Shown piece by piece: positions 33,530 to 42,909 of a DNA stretch of 64,000 nucleotides (the first letter of the stretch is position 1; every line of letters begins with the position of its first letter). Location of the stretch: contig NZ_LZRN01000009.1 in the NCBI RefSeq assembly GCF_001678675.1, positions 62,001-126,000 of the forward strand. The letters are read 5' to 3'. The stretch comes from Gelidibacter algens (GTDB taxonomy: Bacteria > Bacteroidota > Bacteroidia > Flavobacteriales > Flavobacteriaceae). Under the pieces are notes generated by a model. The model ran no database searches and was not told the DNA's origin. It saw only the letters and a program-made list of their open reading frames with translations. Made by a program: the position numbers and the translations under genes.

Positions 33530-34729
33530 TTATTCTTCTTCTTCGGAATTCCGTAATGCAGATAAGATGGAATACGCGTTTTTGACCACAGGTTTAAAAT
33601 TTTGAATAGTAGCACCTTCAGCAAAAGTTATAGCGGTGTATCCTTCCTGTTCGATTCCTTTTTTAACCTGTTCAAACTTGAATGTATAGCCGCCTTCAGT
33701 TTCTTCTGTTTGTAGGATTACGAAATCTTTTCCTTGATATTGAACGATAGCTTCTGAAGGGATTGCATTTTGCTTATTTGTACCGCTTTCTACCCAAGCC
33801 TTAACGTACATACCTGGCAAAAGACCTTTTTCGTTCTCTTTGTTTATATGGCAATGAACTGGCGTCATACGGTCACTTCCTGTGGCTTTTCCAATTAGGA
33901 AAATCTCGGCAGTACGATTGAAGGTATTGTCGTCGGAAAGCGAAAATTTAACGGTTTGACCAATCTCCAACTTTTCCAAATCTTTTTCAAAGGCATTCAA
34001 TGCCAAATGAATATCGTTTAAATCGACAATTTCAAAAAGCACATCCTGTGGCGAAACATAATCGCCAATATTTACATTACTCTCTTTTATAAAACCTGAA
34101 ATTGGCGCATAAAGATTCGCGGTTCGGGTTATATTGCCATTTTGGACAGAACTCCTACTGATTCCCGCAAGGGCAAGTTGTTGTTCGTATGCCTTCACGC
34201 TACCTTGTGTAATCTTATAATCAGAAGAGACCTGTTGAAATGTTTTTGCTGAATTGATGTCTTGCTCTCTCAATTTTTTCTGGCGATTAAATTCTTGTTC
34301 TAGAAATTGAAGTCTGCTTAAACTTTCCAAATAGCCTTGTTGGATTTGGATAAATTCAGGATTCTCAATGGTTGCCAAGATTTGCCCTTTTTTAATCTCT
34401 TCACCAGGAAGCCGCCCGGCCGTTTTTAAGTACCCTCCTAAAGGTGCAGATACCGATGCCATACTTTCAGGCTCTACGTCTACGGTTCCATTTAGTTTTA
34501 TGATGTTACTTAAATTTCTCATTTCAATCGCACCGGTTTCAATTCCCGCAAGATTGTATTGGTCTCTGGTAAAAGTGATTTGTTTGGTTCCAGTTGCAAC
34601 TGGTTGTTCTTCTTTCATCGAACTTTCTTCGGAAGCTTCCGTTTTTTCGGAATCCTTATTGCCACAAGCCACCATAAATAAGGCGGATAAAATGAGCAGC
34701 GAACTTTTTTTATTGAATTGAATTTTCAT
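33530..34729 (-). CDS. RND efflux periplasmic adaptor lipoprotein (system 2)
   Basis: The 399-residue protein has a lipobox (FMVACG, Cys22), a short charged linker, and CusB/HlyD-type domains: GTVDVEPESMASVSAPLGG (barrel-sandwich), a helical hairpin with IENPEFIQIQQGYLESLSRLQFLEQE, and APISGFIKESNVNIGDYVS. It is the same family as system 1's adaptor but lacks the long His-rich N-terminus. It links the CzcA-type pump with the outer membrane channel encoded 33 bp upstream. Full length and apparently intact. Confidence 0.93.
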   Translation of the reverse strand: MKIQFNKKSSLLILSALFMVACGNKDSEKTEASEESSMKEEQPVATGTKQITFTRDQYNLAGIETGAIEMRNLSNIIKLNGTVDVEPESMASVSAPLGGYLKTAGRLPGEEIKKGQILATIENPEFIQIQQGYLESLSRLQFLEQEFNRQKKLREQDINSAKTFQQVSSDYKITQGSVKAYEQQLALAGISRSSVQNGNITRTANLYAPISGFIKESNVNIGDYVSPQDVLFEIVDLNDIHLALNAFEKDLEKLEIGQTVKFSLSDDNTFNRTAEIFLIGKATGSDRMTPVHCHINKENEKGLLPGMYVKAWVESGTNKQNAIPSEAIVQYQGKDFVILQTEETEGGYTFKFEQVKKGIEQEGYTAITFAEGATIQNFKPVVKNAYSILSALRNSEEEE

Positions 34730-34762
34730 CTTTTTATATTTTAATTTGAAATCAATAGTTTT

Positions 34763-37700
34763 TTATAGACCCAATAAGGCTTCAATCACTATGATAGACT
34801 GGTTATATTGATATAGTGTATTTAAATACTCCGTTTGAATGCTGTTCGCCAAAGTGAGGTTTTGTAAATATTGCGTATAAGAAACATCTCCGCTTTTAAA
34901 GCTCTTTTCCGAATTATCAATAATAAGTTCCGCTTGTGGCAAGGCTTCATTTTGATAGTAATCTAAAGTACCTTGAAGTTTATAATATTCTTGTAGCAAA
35001 TTTTGTAGTTCCCCTTGCAATTGCGTCTGGTTCAACTCAATTCGAGATTGGGCGATATCCTCTTCAATTTTTGCCGCTTCAATTTTGGCACGATGCCCAC
35101 CCGGAAAAATGGGTATTGCAACACCTACCTGAAAGAATGAAAACCGGTCATCATCATTAAAATTTTGGTTTGCTATACCGCTATTTTGAGCCCCATTAAA
35201 TGTTTGGGTATTATAGCCGAACATTATATCTGGCAACACATTATTCCTCTCTACATTGGTCTCCCGTTTCCTAACTTCCAACTGTTGTTTTAAATAAACG
35301 AAAAACGGACTTTGCTCTAAAGACTGACTTTCAATATCTAAATCTATTTCGCGACGAACAAGTTCACTATCTACAATACTAATGTCATCATTTGTGTTCA
35401 AAACTACCTGAAGCTTCTTTTTGGCGATTCTCATATCGGCTTCGTTTTGTTGAAGCTTGTTTTTTATTTGCATCGATTGGGTTGCAGAGGTTACACTTTC
35501 CAGTTTTGTGGATTCTCCAGATTCATAACGCATAGAACTTGAACGGTTGAGATTGCCATATAGGCTATCTTGACGTTGCAACAATTGTTTGTTCTGCAAT
35601 AAAAACACATATCTGGAATAGGCAGCTTTTACATCAGCAATCAGGTTATTTTCTTCTATAACCTTTAGCTGTTCACTGCTACTAACTCTTGCTTTTGCCA
35701 GTTTGAACTGACTGGTATAAACTGTAGGAAAATTTATCCTTTGGGTCACTCCGTATTGATTATCCCTTACCGTAGGTGTATTAAATTCGCCACTTTGATA
35801 TGAAAATTCTGTTCTCGGAATAGTTATAGCACCGTACTTTCCTTTTTCTTCAACCTCTATTTCATATTGGGCAATCTTAATACGGTTATTGTTCTGAAGT
35901 GCCATTTCAATAGCCTGCTGCAAAGTAATTGTACGCTCCTGCACCAGATTTGTTTCTTGTGCTTGAAGTTGCATCGCCGGAAAGAATAAACCACCAATCA
36001 CTATTAAAGTGGTAACAATTTTCTTTTTTCCTAAATTGAATTTTACTTTTCCTTCAGTAAAATAGATATACAAGATTGGTAGGACAATAAGCGTTAATGC
36101 AGTCGCTGTAATCAAGCCACCAATAACTACTGTAGCCAATGGTCGTTGTACCTCTGCACCTGATGAATTTGACAATGCCATAGGTAAAAAACCTAAAGCA
36201 GCCACAGTCGCGGTCATTAATACAGGTCTCAATCTCACACGAGTTCCTTTGATGACACGTTCATAGATATTTGTAACACCTTCTTTATCCAGCCTATTGA
36301 ATTCTGCCACCAATACAATTCCATTCAAAACCGCCACACCAAATAAGGCAATAAATCCAATTCCTGCTGAAATACTAAATGGTATGTCTCTTATGATTAG
36401 TGCAAAAACACCACCAATGGCAGATAAAGGGATTGCCGTAAAAATGAGCAAACTTTGTTTCATTGAACCAAAAGTGAAATAAAGAAGTACTAAAATAAGC
36501 AACAAAGCTACGGGCAAAGCAATCATTAATCGTTGGTTAGCCTCTTGCAAGTTCTGAAATTGACCGCCATAGGTTACATAATAACCTGCTGGCATATCAA
36601 CTTTCGAATTCATAATTTGCTTTATGTCCTCAATAATACTTTGTACATCCCTGTCACGCACGTTGAAACCGACAATAATTCGCCGCTTTGCATTGTCACG
36701 CTGAATTTGTACAGGTCCCGGTTCAAATGAAATGCTCGCCACCTGACTTAACGGAATTTGATTGCCTTGTGGTGTGCTAACATATAGATTCTGAACATCT
36801 GTAATATCGGTTCGGAAATCTTTGGCCAGTCTCACTACAAGATCAAATCTGCGCTCTCCTTCATAAACAAGTCCTGCCGAAGTGCCAGCAAAGGCAGTTT
36901 CGATCGTATTATTTATATCCTCGATATTCATTCCATATTGAGAAATCTTATCACGGTTCATTTGAATATTAATCTGTGGTAGTCCAGTCACTTCTTCCAC
37001 GTACAAATCTTCAACACCTTCTACCGATTTTATTTTGCTCCCCACATTACCAGCCAAATCTGAAAGAATATTGAGGTCTTCGCCATAAATTTTAATTACA
37101 ACATCTTGTTTAGCACCGGTTAAAAGTTCATTAAAACGCATTTGTATTGGTTGTTGAAAACTAAAAGTAGCATTCGGTATTATTGACAGGGATTCTTTCA
37201 TCACCGCAGCCAGTTCTTCTCTTCCGCCAGCTTTTGTCCATTCCGATTTTGGGCTTAAAATAACCATCATATCGCCAGCTTCAATGGGCATAGGGTCTGT
37301 TGGAATTTCCCCTGAACCGATTTTATTAACAACTTGCAATACTTCATCTGGATATTCATTTAATAAGATGGTCTGCGCCTTTTGAGAAACATCAATCATC
37401 TGGTCGATGGAGCTTCCGACGGGCACTCGGGTTTCAACCGCAAAATCCCCTTCGTCCAATTGGGGAATAAACTCACCACCCATATTTGCAAAAACTATCA
37501 GCGTTATTACAAATAATCCTACTGCCAATCCAAGTACCAATAGTTTTGCGTGTAGGGCAGCTTCTAAAATAGGTTGGTAGATACGCTGAAAGAAATCCAT
37601 CATTTTATCTGAAAAATTCCGTTTATGTTCCGTCTTGCGACCCAGTGCAAGGGCAGACATCATTGGAACGTAGGTAAGTGATAAAATTAATGCTCCCAAA

Positions 37701-39163
37701 ATAGCGAACATTACCGTTTGAGCCATTGGATGGAACATTTTTCCTGCAACGCCGGTCAAAGCCAAAATAGGCACGTAAACGATTAATATTATGATTTGTC
37801 CAAAGGCAGCGGAATTCATCATTTTTCCGGCAGAGTGCCTTACCTCGATATCCATTTGTGCAGACGATAGTTTTGCAACGCCTGCGTACTTCTTTTTACT
37901 GGTATGAATCCCGAACATTACAGATTCTACAACAATTACCGCCCCATCTACAATAAGACCAAAATCTATGGCGCCCAGACTCATTAGATTGCCAGAAACA
38001 CCAAAGAGGTTCATCATCGCGATTGCAAAAAGCATTGAGAGCGGAATGACCGAAGCCACTATCAATCCACCTCTTAAATTTCCGAGAAATAGGATTAGCA
38101 CAAAAATGACTATTAAAGCACCTTCCGTAAGATTTGTGGTTACAGTTCCTATTGCACGGTCTACCAAACCTTTCCTATCCAGATATGGCTCAATGGTTAC
38201 GCCTTCGGGCAAAGTTTCTTTAATTTGCTCAATTTTAGCTTTTACATCATTGATTACCGCGGAAGAGTTTGCTCCTTTTAGCATCATTACAATGCCCGTA
38301 ACAACTTCGCCTTCACCATTTCGCGTAGCCGCTCCATAGCGTACACCGTGACCAAACTGTACTTTGGCAACGTCCCTTACAAGTACTGGTGTCCCATTAT
38401 TTAATTTAACAGCTATCTTTTCCAGCTCTTGTAGATTGTTAACCAGACCTTCGCTACGGATGAAATAGGCATTAGGACCTTTATCTATATAAGCGCCACC
38501 CGTGTTTTGATTGTTTTTTTCCAGCGCACTAAAAATATCTTCAATAGTAACATTCAAACTTTGAAGTTTATCTGGGTCTATGGCAATTTCATATTGTTTG
38601 ACCAAACCACCAAAACCACTTACTTCTGCAACACCAGGTGTTCCCAATAGTTGTCTTTTGATAATCCAGTCCTGAATAGTTCTTAATTCGGTGGCATCAT
38701 ATTCATCTTCATAACCTTTTTCGGTATGAATTACATATTGATAAATTTCACCCAAGCCTGTAGTAACGGGTCCCATTTCGGGTTTTCCGATGCCTTCAGG
38801 AATGTCTTTGGAAGCTATTGACAAGCGTTCTTGAACTTGTTGTCTTGCCCAATATAAATCGACACTTTCCTCAAAAACAATAGTTACAATGGAAAGTCCG
38901 AAACGAGAAAAGGAACGCATATCCTTAATTCCTGGAATGCTTACCATTGTTTGTTCTACTGGAAACGTAACTAATTGTTCTACTTCTTGTGCCGCTAAAG
39001 TGGGTGATATGGTAATAACCATAACTTGATTGTCTGTGATGTCTGGCACTGCATCAATGGGTAACTGTGTTAGCGAATAAGCTCCCCACCCAATTAAAGC
39101 CAGCGTAAATAATCCGATAACAAGTTTATTGTTAATCGAAAATGCGATGATTTTGTCTAACAT
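34763..39163 (-). CDS. CzcA-type RND metal pump fused to a TolC-like outer membrane channel (system 2)
   Basis: The start is set at ATG 39163 (MLDKIIAFSINNK), which matches the start of pump 1 and gives 1466 residues; the upstream in-frame codons lack the family's sequence. Pump residues carry DFGLIVDGAV, the Zn/Co/Cd-type motif, and the twin RND halves. The C-terminal TolC domain (about 1070-1466) has two coiled-coil repeats. As in pump 1, a hydrophobic segment (VTTLIVIGGLFFPAMQL) followed by QAQE separates the two halves and reads like an internal signal peptide. The two fusions are diverged throughout, so they are old duplicates rather than recent copies. Confidence 0.93.
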   Translation of the reverse strand: MLDKIIAFSINNKLVIGLFTLALIGWGAYSLTQLPIDAVPDITDNQVMVITISPTLAAQEVEQLVTFPVEQTMVSIPGIKDMRSFSRFGLSIVTIVFEESVDLYWARQQVQERLSIASKDIPEGIGKPEMGPVTTGLGEIYQYVIHTEKGYEDEYDATELRTIQDWIIKRQLLGTPGVAEVSGFGGLVKQYEIAIDPDKLQSLNVTIEDIFSALEKNNQNTGGAYIDKGPNAYFIRSEGLVNNLQELEKIAVKLNNGTPVLVRDVAKVQFGHGVRYGAATRNGEGEVVTGIVMMLKGANSSAVINDVKAKIEQIKETLPEGVTIEPYLDRKGLVDRAIGTVTTNLTEGALIVIFVLILFLGNLRGGLIVASVIPLSMLFAIAMMNLFGVSGNLMSLGAIDFGLIVDGAVIVVESVMFGIHTSKKKYAGVAKLSSAQMDIEVRHSAGKMMNSAAFGQIIILIVYVPILALTGVAGKMFHPMAQTVMFAILGALILSLTYVPMMSALALGRKTEHKRNFSDKMMDFFQRIYQPILEAALHAKLLVLGLAVGLFVITLIVFANMGGEFIPQLDEGDFAVETRVPVGSSIDQMIDVSQKAQTILLNEYPDEVLQVVNKIGSGEIPTDPMPIEAGDMMVILSPKSEWTKAGGREELAAVMKESLSIIPNATFSFQQPIQMRFNELLTGAKQDVVIKIYGEDLNILSDLAGNVGSKIKSVEGVEDLYVEEVTGLPQINIQMNRDKISQYGMNIEDINNTIETAFAGTSAGLVYEGERRFDLVVRLAKDFRTDITDVQNLYVSTPQGNQIPLSQVASISFEPGPVQIQRDNAKRRIIVGFNVRDRDVQSIIEDIKQIMNSKVDMPAGYYVTYGGQFQNLQEANQRLMIALPVALLLILVLLYFTFGSMKQSLLIFTAIPLSAIGGVFALIIRDIPFSISAGIGFIALFGVAVLNGIVLVAEFNRLDKEGVTNIYERVIKGTRVRLRPVLMTATVAALGFLPMALSNSSGAEVQRPLATVVIGGLITATALTLIVLPILYIYFTEGKVKFNLGKKKIVTTLIVIGGLFFPAMQLQAQETNLVQERTITLQQAIEMALQNNNRIKIAQYEIEVEEKGKYGAITIPRTEFSYQSGEFNTPTVRDNQYGVTQRINFPTVYTSQFKLAKARVSSSEQLKVIEENNLIADVKAAYSRYVFLLQNKQLLQRQDSLYGNLNRSSSMRYESGESTKLESVTSATQSMQIKNKLQQNEADMRIAKKKLQVVLNTNDDISIVDSELVRREIDLDIESQSLEQSPFFVYLKQQLEVRKRETNVERNNVLPDIMFGYNTQTFNGAQNSGIANQNFNDDDRFSFFQVGVAIPIFPGGHRAKIEAAKIEEDIAQSRIELNQTQLQGELQNLLQEYYKLQGTLDYYQNEALPQAELIIDNSEKSFKSGDVSYTQYLQNLTLANSIQTEYLNTLYQYNQSIIVIEALLGL

Positions 39164-39372
39164 TCTGTTTAAAATATTTTTAGTCGTAATTACTGAAATT
39201 GAAAATACCATACAGGTTATCAATGAGTTTGAATGATACAAAACCAGTGATTAATTTTTAAAAAATATATATGGTAAAATGGTAATTATAGCGAAGCTTG
39301 CTATTACCAAGGCTTAATAAAATTGTAGATACTATTATTGTATCTATAACAATTTATTAAACTAAAGAAAAT

Positions 39373-39810
39373 TTAACAGGTAGGTGGGCCTCGCGAATCG
39401 AGGTCTGAGAGATAAGAATTGAAATAATTATTGGGTGAATTATAAACCGCTACTTTTTCAGAATCTTCATCATCATAGTTTATACAAATGCTATAACGAT
39501 TAAGAAAAACGGGCGTTTTTACGTCTTTTTTAACCTTTAATTGCTTGACACTACTTTCGTGAGCTGCTAATATTTCATTAGAAACAACAGAATGAACGTG
39601 AACCTCCAAAAATAAATCAAAAAGCCCTTTTTTAGAATTTTCTTTCTCTGGAACATCGTGATGTTGGCTGTGACTGTCGCTATTGGCGACAGCTTTATGC
39701 GAGTGCTCAATTTCGTGTAAATGATGTAAATGAGGCATTACCTGATGCAAAAGCAATAGGCTGAATATACCTAAAAAGAAAAGTGCTTTTATGTTGTTGT
39801 GTTTTTGCAT
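39373..39810 (-). CDS. Small secreted His-rich protein upstream of RND pump 2
   Basis: The 145-residue protein has a signal-like N-terminus with HH clusters (PHLHHLHEIEHSHK at about 26-39), a further His run (SDSHSQHHD), a central charged helix and the ending LDSRGPPTC. The high His content suggests binding of a soft metal in the periplasm. Like the protein before pump 1 it lies ahead of an RND-TolC fusion and ends in a PP pair, but the two sequences are not closely alike. It may be a metal sensor or buffer. Confidence 0.7.
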   Translation of the reverse strand: MQKHNNIKALFFLGIFSLLLLHQVMPHLHHLHEIEHSHKAVANSDSHSQHHDVPEKENSKKGLFDLFLEVHVHSVVSNEILAAHESSVKQLKVKKDVKTPVFLNRYSICINYDDEDSEKVAVYNSPNNYFNSYLSDLDSRGPPTC

Positions 39811-40111
39811 AGTCCACGAAAATAAATAATTTAAAGACCAAAAGAAAACTTTTTATTGAATTTCGTCTGTACCGATTCCAAAAGGAAGTAAATTATAATT
39901 TAAACCCCATAAAATAAAATATAAGCTATAATTGAAATACTTTTTCGTAAACAACCTTTTCAGAAATACAATAAAAGTAATAATTACATTAATTTTTAAA
40001 CAAGTGTAAATTTTGCCAATAATTACTATTATTTGCGTAAAGATTACTTTATTGATTAATTTGAAATCGATGACATAATTTAAATAGCGATTATTATTTA
40101 AATCATGCTTT
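39811..40111. other. AT-rich gap of 301 bp without a supported gene
   Basis: The stretch separates the efflux cargo from the mobilization genes. It is very AT-rich with short A and T runs, holds no ORF of convincing composition, and no clear -7 element or hairpin was found. It probably contains the promoter for the His-rich gene at 39373-39810. Confidence 0.5.
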
Positions 40112-40426
40112 TTATCTCAATAAAAATAGTAACACACATACAAACCCAAAAATCAAACTCACAATAAAAACTATTACAGCCCAATTGGGATAAATCTTTG
40201 CCTGCTTTATCTTGCTCTCAAACCGACTTTCAAAACTCTCAATATTTTTTATACAGCATTTCATTTGTTGCTGATGGGTTTCGATGCTAGCTTTATATTC
40301 GGTTAAATCCATCTTGATTTTCGTATCCGCTAAATGGGCATTAATCTTCTCCAGTTTTTCTACGGCACTTTTAAAGTCATTGATCTCATTGACCAATAAT
40401 GCAGTGAGTTCTTCAAGTTTTGTCAT
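40112..40426 (-). CDS. Small coiled-coil protein with C-terminal membrane span
   Basis: The 104-residue protein has a long charged helix likely to form a coiled coil (about 1-75, ALLVNEINDFKSAVEKLEKI) and a C-terminal membrane span (about 82-103, WAVIVFIVSLIFGFVCVLLF). It follows the relaxase gene by 11 bp on the same strand. Small proteins of this shape often follow MobA/MobC genes of Bacteroidota mobilizable elements and may anchor the relaxosome to the membrane; that is inference from position. Confidence 0.7.
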   Translation of the reverse strand: MTKLEELTALLVNEINDFKSAVEKLEKINAHLADTKIKMDLTEYKASIETHQQQMKCCIKNIESFESRFESKIKQAKIYPNWAVIVFIVSLIFGFVCVLLFLLR

Positions 40427-40437
40427 GATCCATGTGT

Positions 40438-41295
40438 TTAATAAGAGAGTCCATGTTGTATTGTTTTTTTGATAATGAACTTGGTCAGCTTTAAGGCTAA
40501 TTGTGGCGCCAGACCTACTGTTTTACCTGCAAGCGTTACGCCCACCGTATTATTCTTTAGAATCTTTGCCCCTTCAAGACTACTCATTTGTTTGCCTATA
40601 TTTCCTATCGACATGCTACGGTGCACTTCACTGCCCTTTAAATTATGTCCATCAAATTGAAACCGAAACCCTTGCAAATTATTCTGATTATTTATTGCAG
40701 GAATCACTTTAACACCATTGGTCTCCATGTATTTTATATAGTCCTCAAATGATTTTGGCTTAAATTGATTCATGGTCAGGTCATGCCTACGCTTGATTTC
40801 GATTCGTATTTCCTTCAGATTGAATTCCTTTTCAAACTGAACTTGTTTAACAGTGGTCAGTCCCATTTGTTCTGCTACTCTTTCTGCAGCCAACTGGCTC
40901 CGCTTTCCTATAAAACTGTCATTATAGGCCACGCCCTTAAAATCAATCCGATTGACATATAAATGGATGTGCTTATGTTCTTTGTCCTTATGGACAAAGG
41001 CAACGGCCTGACGTGCGCCCAATTTCATTTCATGGATGAAGCGTTTTGATATTTCTTCCAGTTTGCTTTTGTCCAACCGCTTGCCGTCCTCTATCGTTGG
41101 GCTTATAATAAATGACAAGGTGTTTTTGGTACAATTGAAATTCTGGTCCTGGAGCATTTTAAATTCTTGGGTGATTTCAGCAGGGGAATCCCCATGCAAA
41201 AATTCCTTCAGCACAATTTCAGCATCTTTTTCTTGATCCCAACCATAGGACATCGACACCTTTGTATGTGATATACTTTTGCCCTTTCCTATCAT
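40438..41295 (-). CDS. mob: Relaxase (MobA/VirD2-like mobilization nuclease)
   Basis: The 285-residue protein has the relaxase three-His motif HKDKEHKHIHLYVNR at 102-116, which binds the catalytic metal, and an N-terminal region with a candidate nucleophile Tyr in SMSYGWD at 17-20. It nicks one strand at the origin of transfer of the element so that a helper system can move it. It overlaps the MobC-type gene by four bases (ATGA). No long C-terminal domain is present, as in other short Bacteroidota relaxases. The oriT should lie near, probably upstream of the MobC-type gene, but could not be fixed. Confidence 0.9.
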   Translation of the reverse strand: MIGKGKSISHTKVSMSYGWDQEKDAEIVLKEFLHGDSPAEITQEFKMLQDQNFNCTKNTLSFIISPTIEDGKRLDKSKLEEISKRFIHEMKLGARQAVAFVHKDKEHKHIHLYVNRIDFKGVAYNDSFIGKRSQLAAERVAEQMGLTTVKQVQFEKEFNLKEIRIEIKRRHDLTMNQFKPKSFEDYIKYMETNGVKVIPAINNQNNLQGFRFQFDGHNLKGSEVHRSMSIGNIGKQMSSLEGAKILKNNTVGVTLAGKTVGLAPQLALKLTKFIIKKTIQHGLSY

Positions 41296-41804
41296 GATTG
41301 AAAATTTTTAAGATGCGACTTGATTTCATTGGCAATGTCGTAAACAGCCTCGGTCAGTTTAGGATCTCGTTTTCGGTACATGTTGCCGATCGCCTTAAAA
41401 TTGTTATGGTATTTGATCAGCATTTTGTAAAGTTGAATATGCTCTTCCGTAAAACGTTCCGTGATTTCCTTTTCAAATACGCTACGTCTTATGTATGCGC
41501 TTAGACTCAATCCACAGCGTGATGCTTTAATGTTCAAAAGCTTCTTTTCATAGATGGAACATCTAAACTTAACCAGATCACTTTTCCCCTTAAACACTCC
41601 TTTTTTTTCTTTGCGACCTTCGGGAGCAAACAAGAATGTGTCCACAGACACACATCTTGAATTCCTACCCAGAATAATTTTCGTTCCAGTTGAATCTGTT
41701 TCCAAATCCAATTCCAGACTATCGGAATTAATCAGTAATTCAGTAGAAATCTTTAGATACTGCTTCGGATTAACCTCTGCCTTAAAATTTTCATTTTCTT
41801 TCAT
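41292..41804 (-). CDS. MobC-type relaxosome accessory protein
   Basis: The 170-residue protein has a ribbon-helix-helix-like region (VKFRCSIYEKKLLNIKASRCGLSLSAYIRRSVFEKEI, about 79-115), the form of MobC/MbpA-type proteins that bind oriT and help the relaxase. Its ends overlap the primase gene by 14 bp and the relaxase gene by four bp, so the three are translationally coupled. Function by analogy to plasmid mobilization proteins. Confidence 0.87.
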   Translation of the reverse strand: MKENENFKAEVNPKQYLKISTELLINSDSLELDLETDSTGTKIILGRNSRCVSVDTFLFAPEGRKEKKGVFKGKSDLVKFRCSIYEKKLLNIKASRCGLSLSAYIRRSVFEKEITERFTEEHIQLYKMLIKYHNNFKAIGNMYRKRDPKLTEAVYDIANEIKSHLKNFQS

Positions 41805-42654
41805 CGCACAAATAATCGTTTAAGTCTTTATGGTTTTTATAGCTACCACTTTCATCCATGACATGACTAAATTTTTTTGTCAGATACAGTGTTGCATTTT
41901 GACCAGCTGAATCTTGGTCTAAATAGAGATGTACCAATTGATAATTCGAAATAAGTAATTCAATATTTTTTATAAATGAAATGGAATTTAAAATCAAGAC
42001 ATCTGAATTTTTCAATAACGTTTCGTTTAAGACCGCCAAGGACAACAAATCAAACATGCCTTCGAGAATTATTAATTGGCTACAATTCCTTTGAATTTGC
42101 GTATACGATTTCGGACTGCTACTATTCTTGAAAATCTTGTTGCGCAATTCCCAACCGTTTCTGTTATTCTGCAAACCAACAGCGAAAAATTGTTTATCCT
42201 TAAAAGTGTACCAAACTTCGCTACAATAAGAATTGGCAATCTGTAATGGAATCTCTCTAAAGTTTAGGTATTGAACCAATGCGGGATGGATGATGTTTTT
42301 AATTTTGGTAATGATTATTCCTGTTTCATTTTTACTGAAAAGTCGCTGCTGATGAAAAGAAAAACAGTCACTTTCTGTTTCCAAATAGATCAATGCTTCC
42401 TTTACATGGCAATTTAAAATCCTACAGACCAAATCGATTACATTACCTCCAACACCTTCGCCATGGTCATACCATCGGTTTTTGTTTTTAGAGACTTTAA
42501 AAGAGGCTTGGGTTTCTGACCTGAAAGGACTCATAAACCAAGCTTCTTTTTCCGCTGTTTTAGTTGGAAAGTGCCCGAGTGTTGCCAGCGCTTTTTCGAT
42601 GGGAAAAGCTTTGGCTCTTTCGCACGACAGCCTGATTGTTCTTTCTACTTTCAT
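41791..42654 (-). CDS. Toprim-domain primase (DnaG/CHC2-like)
   Basis: The 287-residue protein has an N-terminal region like a DnaG zinc-binding fold (SPFRSETQASFKVSKNKN, WYDHGEGVGGNVIDLVC) with few Cys, and a Toprim domain (LIILEGMFDLLSL with the Glu motif near 200, LYLDQDSAGQNA with the DxD motif near 246). It makes RNA primers, probably for replication of the element after transfer or excision. It stands upstream of MobC and downstream of the helicase gene; iteron-like repeats lie between. Its zinc ligands seem partly lost. Confidence 0.82.
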   Translation of the reverse strand: MKVERTIRLSCERAKAFPIEKALATLGHFPTKTAEKEAWFMSPFRSETQASFKVSKNKNRWYDHGEGVGGNVIDLVCRILNCHVKEALIYLETESDCFSFHQQRLFSKNETGIIITKIKNIIHPALVQYLNFREIPLQIANSYCSEVWYTFKDKQFFAVGLQNNRNGWELRNKIFKNSSSPKSYTQIQRNCSQLIILEGMFDLLSLAVLNETLLKNSDVLILNSISFIKNIELLISNYQLVHLYLDQDSAGQNATLYLTKKFSHVMDESGSYKNHKDLNDYLCDERK

Positions 42655-42678
42655 ATCCTATTATTTTATCCGAATTTT

Positions 42679-42906
42679 TGTCATCGTTTTTATTTTGATG
42701 ACAGAATGATGACAAAACGATGACGGTTCAAATCCTTATTCTCATTGGTCTTAACGCTATCTGTCATCATTTCATCAAAAAAAGTATGAGTTGTAAGTTG
42801 TTTTTTCTTTTCATCAGCGATTTTTTTTTACCGAATGATGAGAATTGGTCGTACTCCCTGTAAACATTAGGTTTCTGTGTCATCGCTTTATCATCGTTTC
42901 ATCGTT
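42679..42906. repeat. Iteron-like GATGACA repeats in inverted blocks
   Basis: Three 11-bp units beginning GATGAC run at 42697-42726 at exact 11-bp period. An inverted TGTCATC at 42679-42685 faces them. A second block of TCATC units at 42878-42906 runs in the opposite sense (spacings 11 and 8), and further TCATC units lie near 42762-42775. The repeats fill the 255-bp gap between the primase and helicase genes. Iterons beside replication genes suggest an origin or a control site of the element. Confidence 0.55.
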
Positions 42907-42909
42907 TGG

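Noticed and set aside
42655-42909. oriT of the island
   Set aside because: Repeats are present, but no recognisable nick-site sequence could be identified; they fit an iteron-type origin or control site better. The true oriT remains unplaced.
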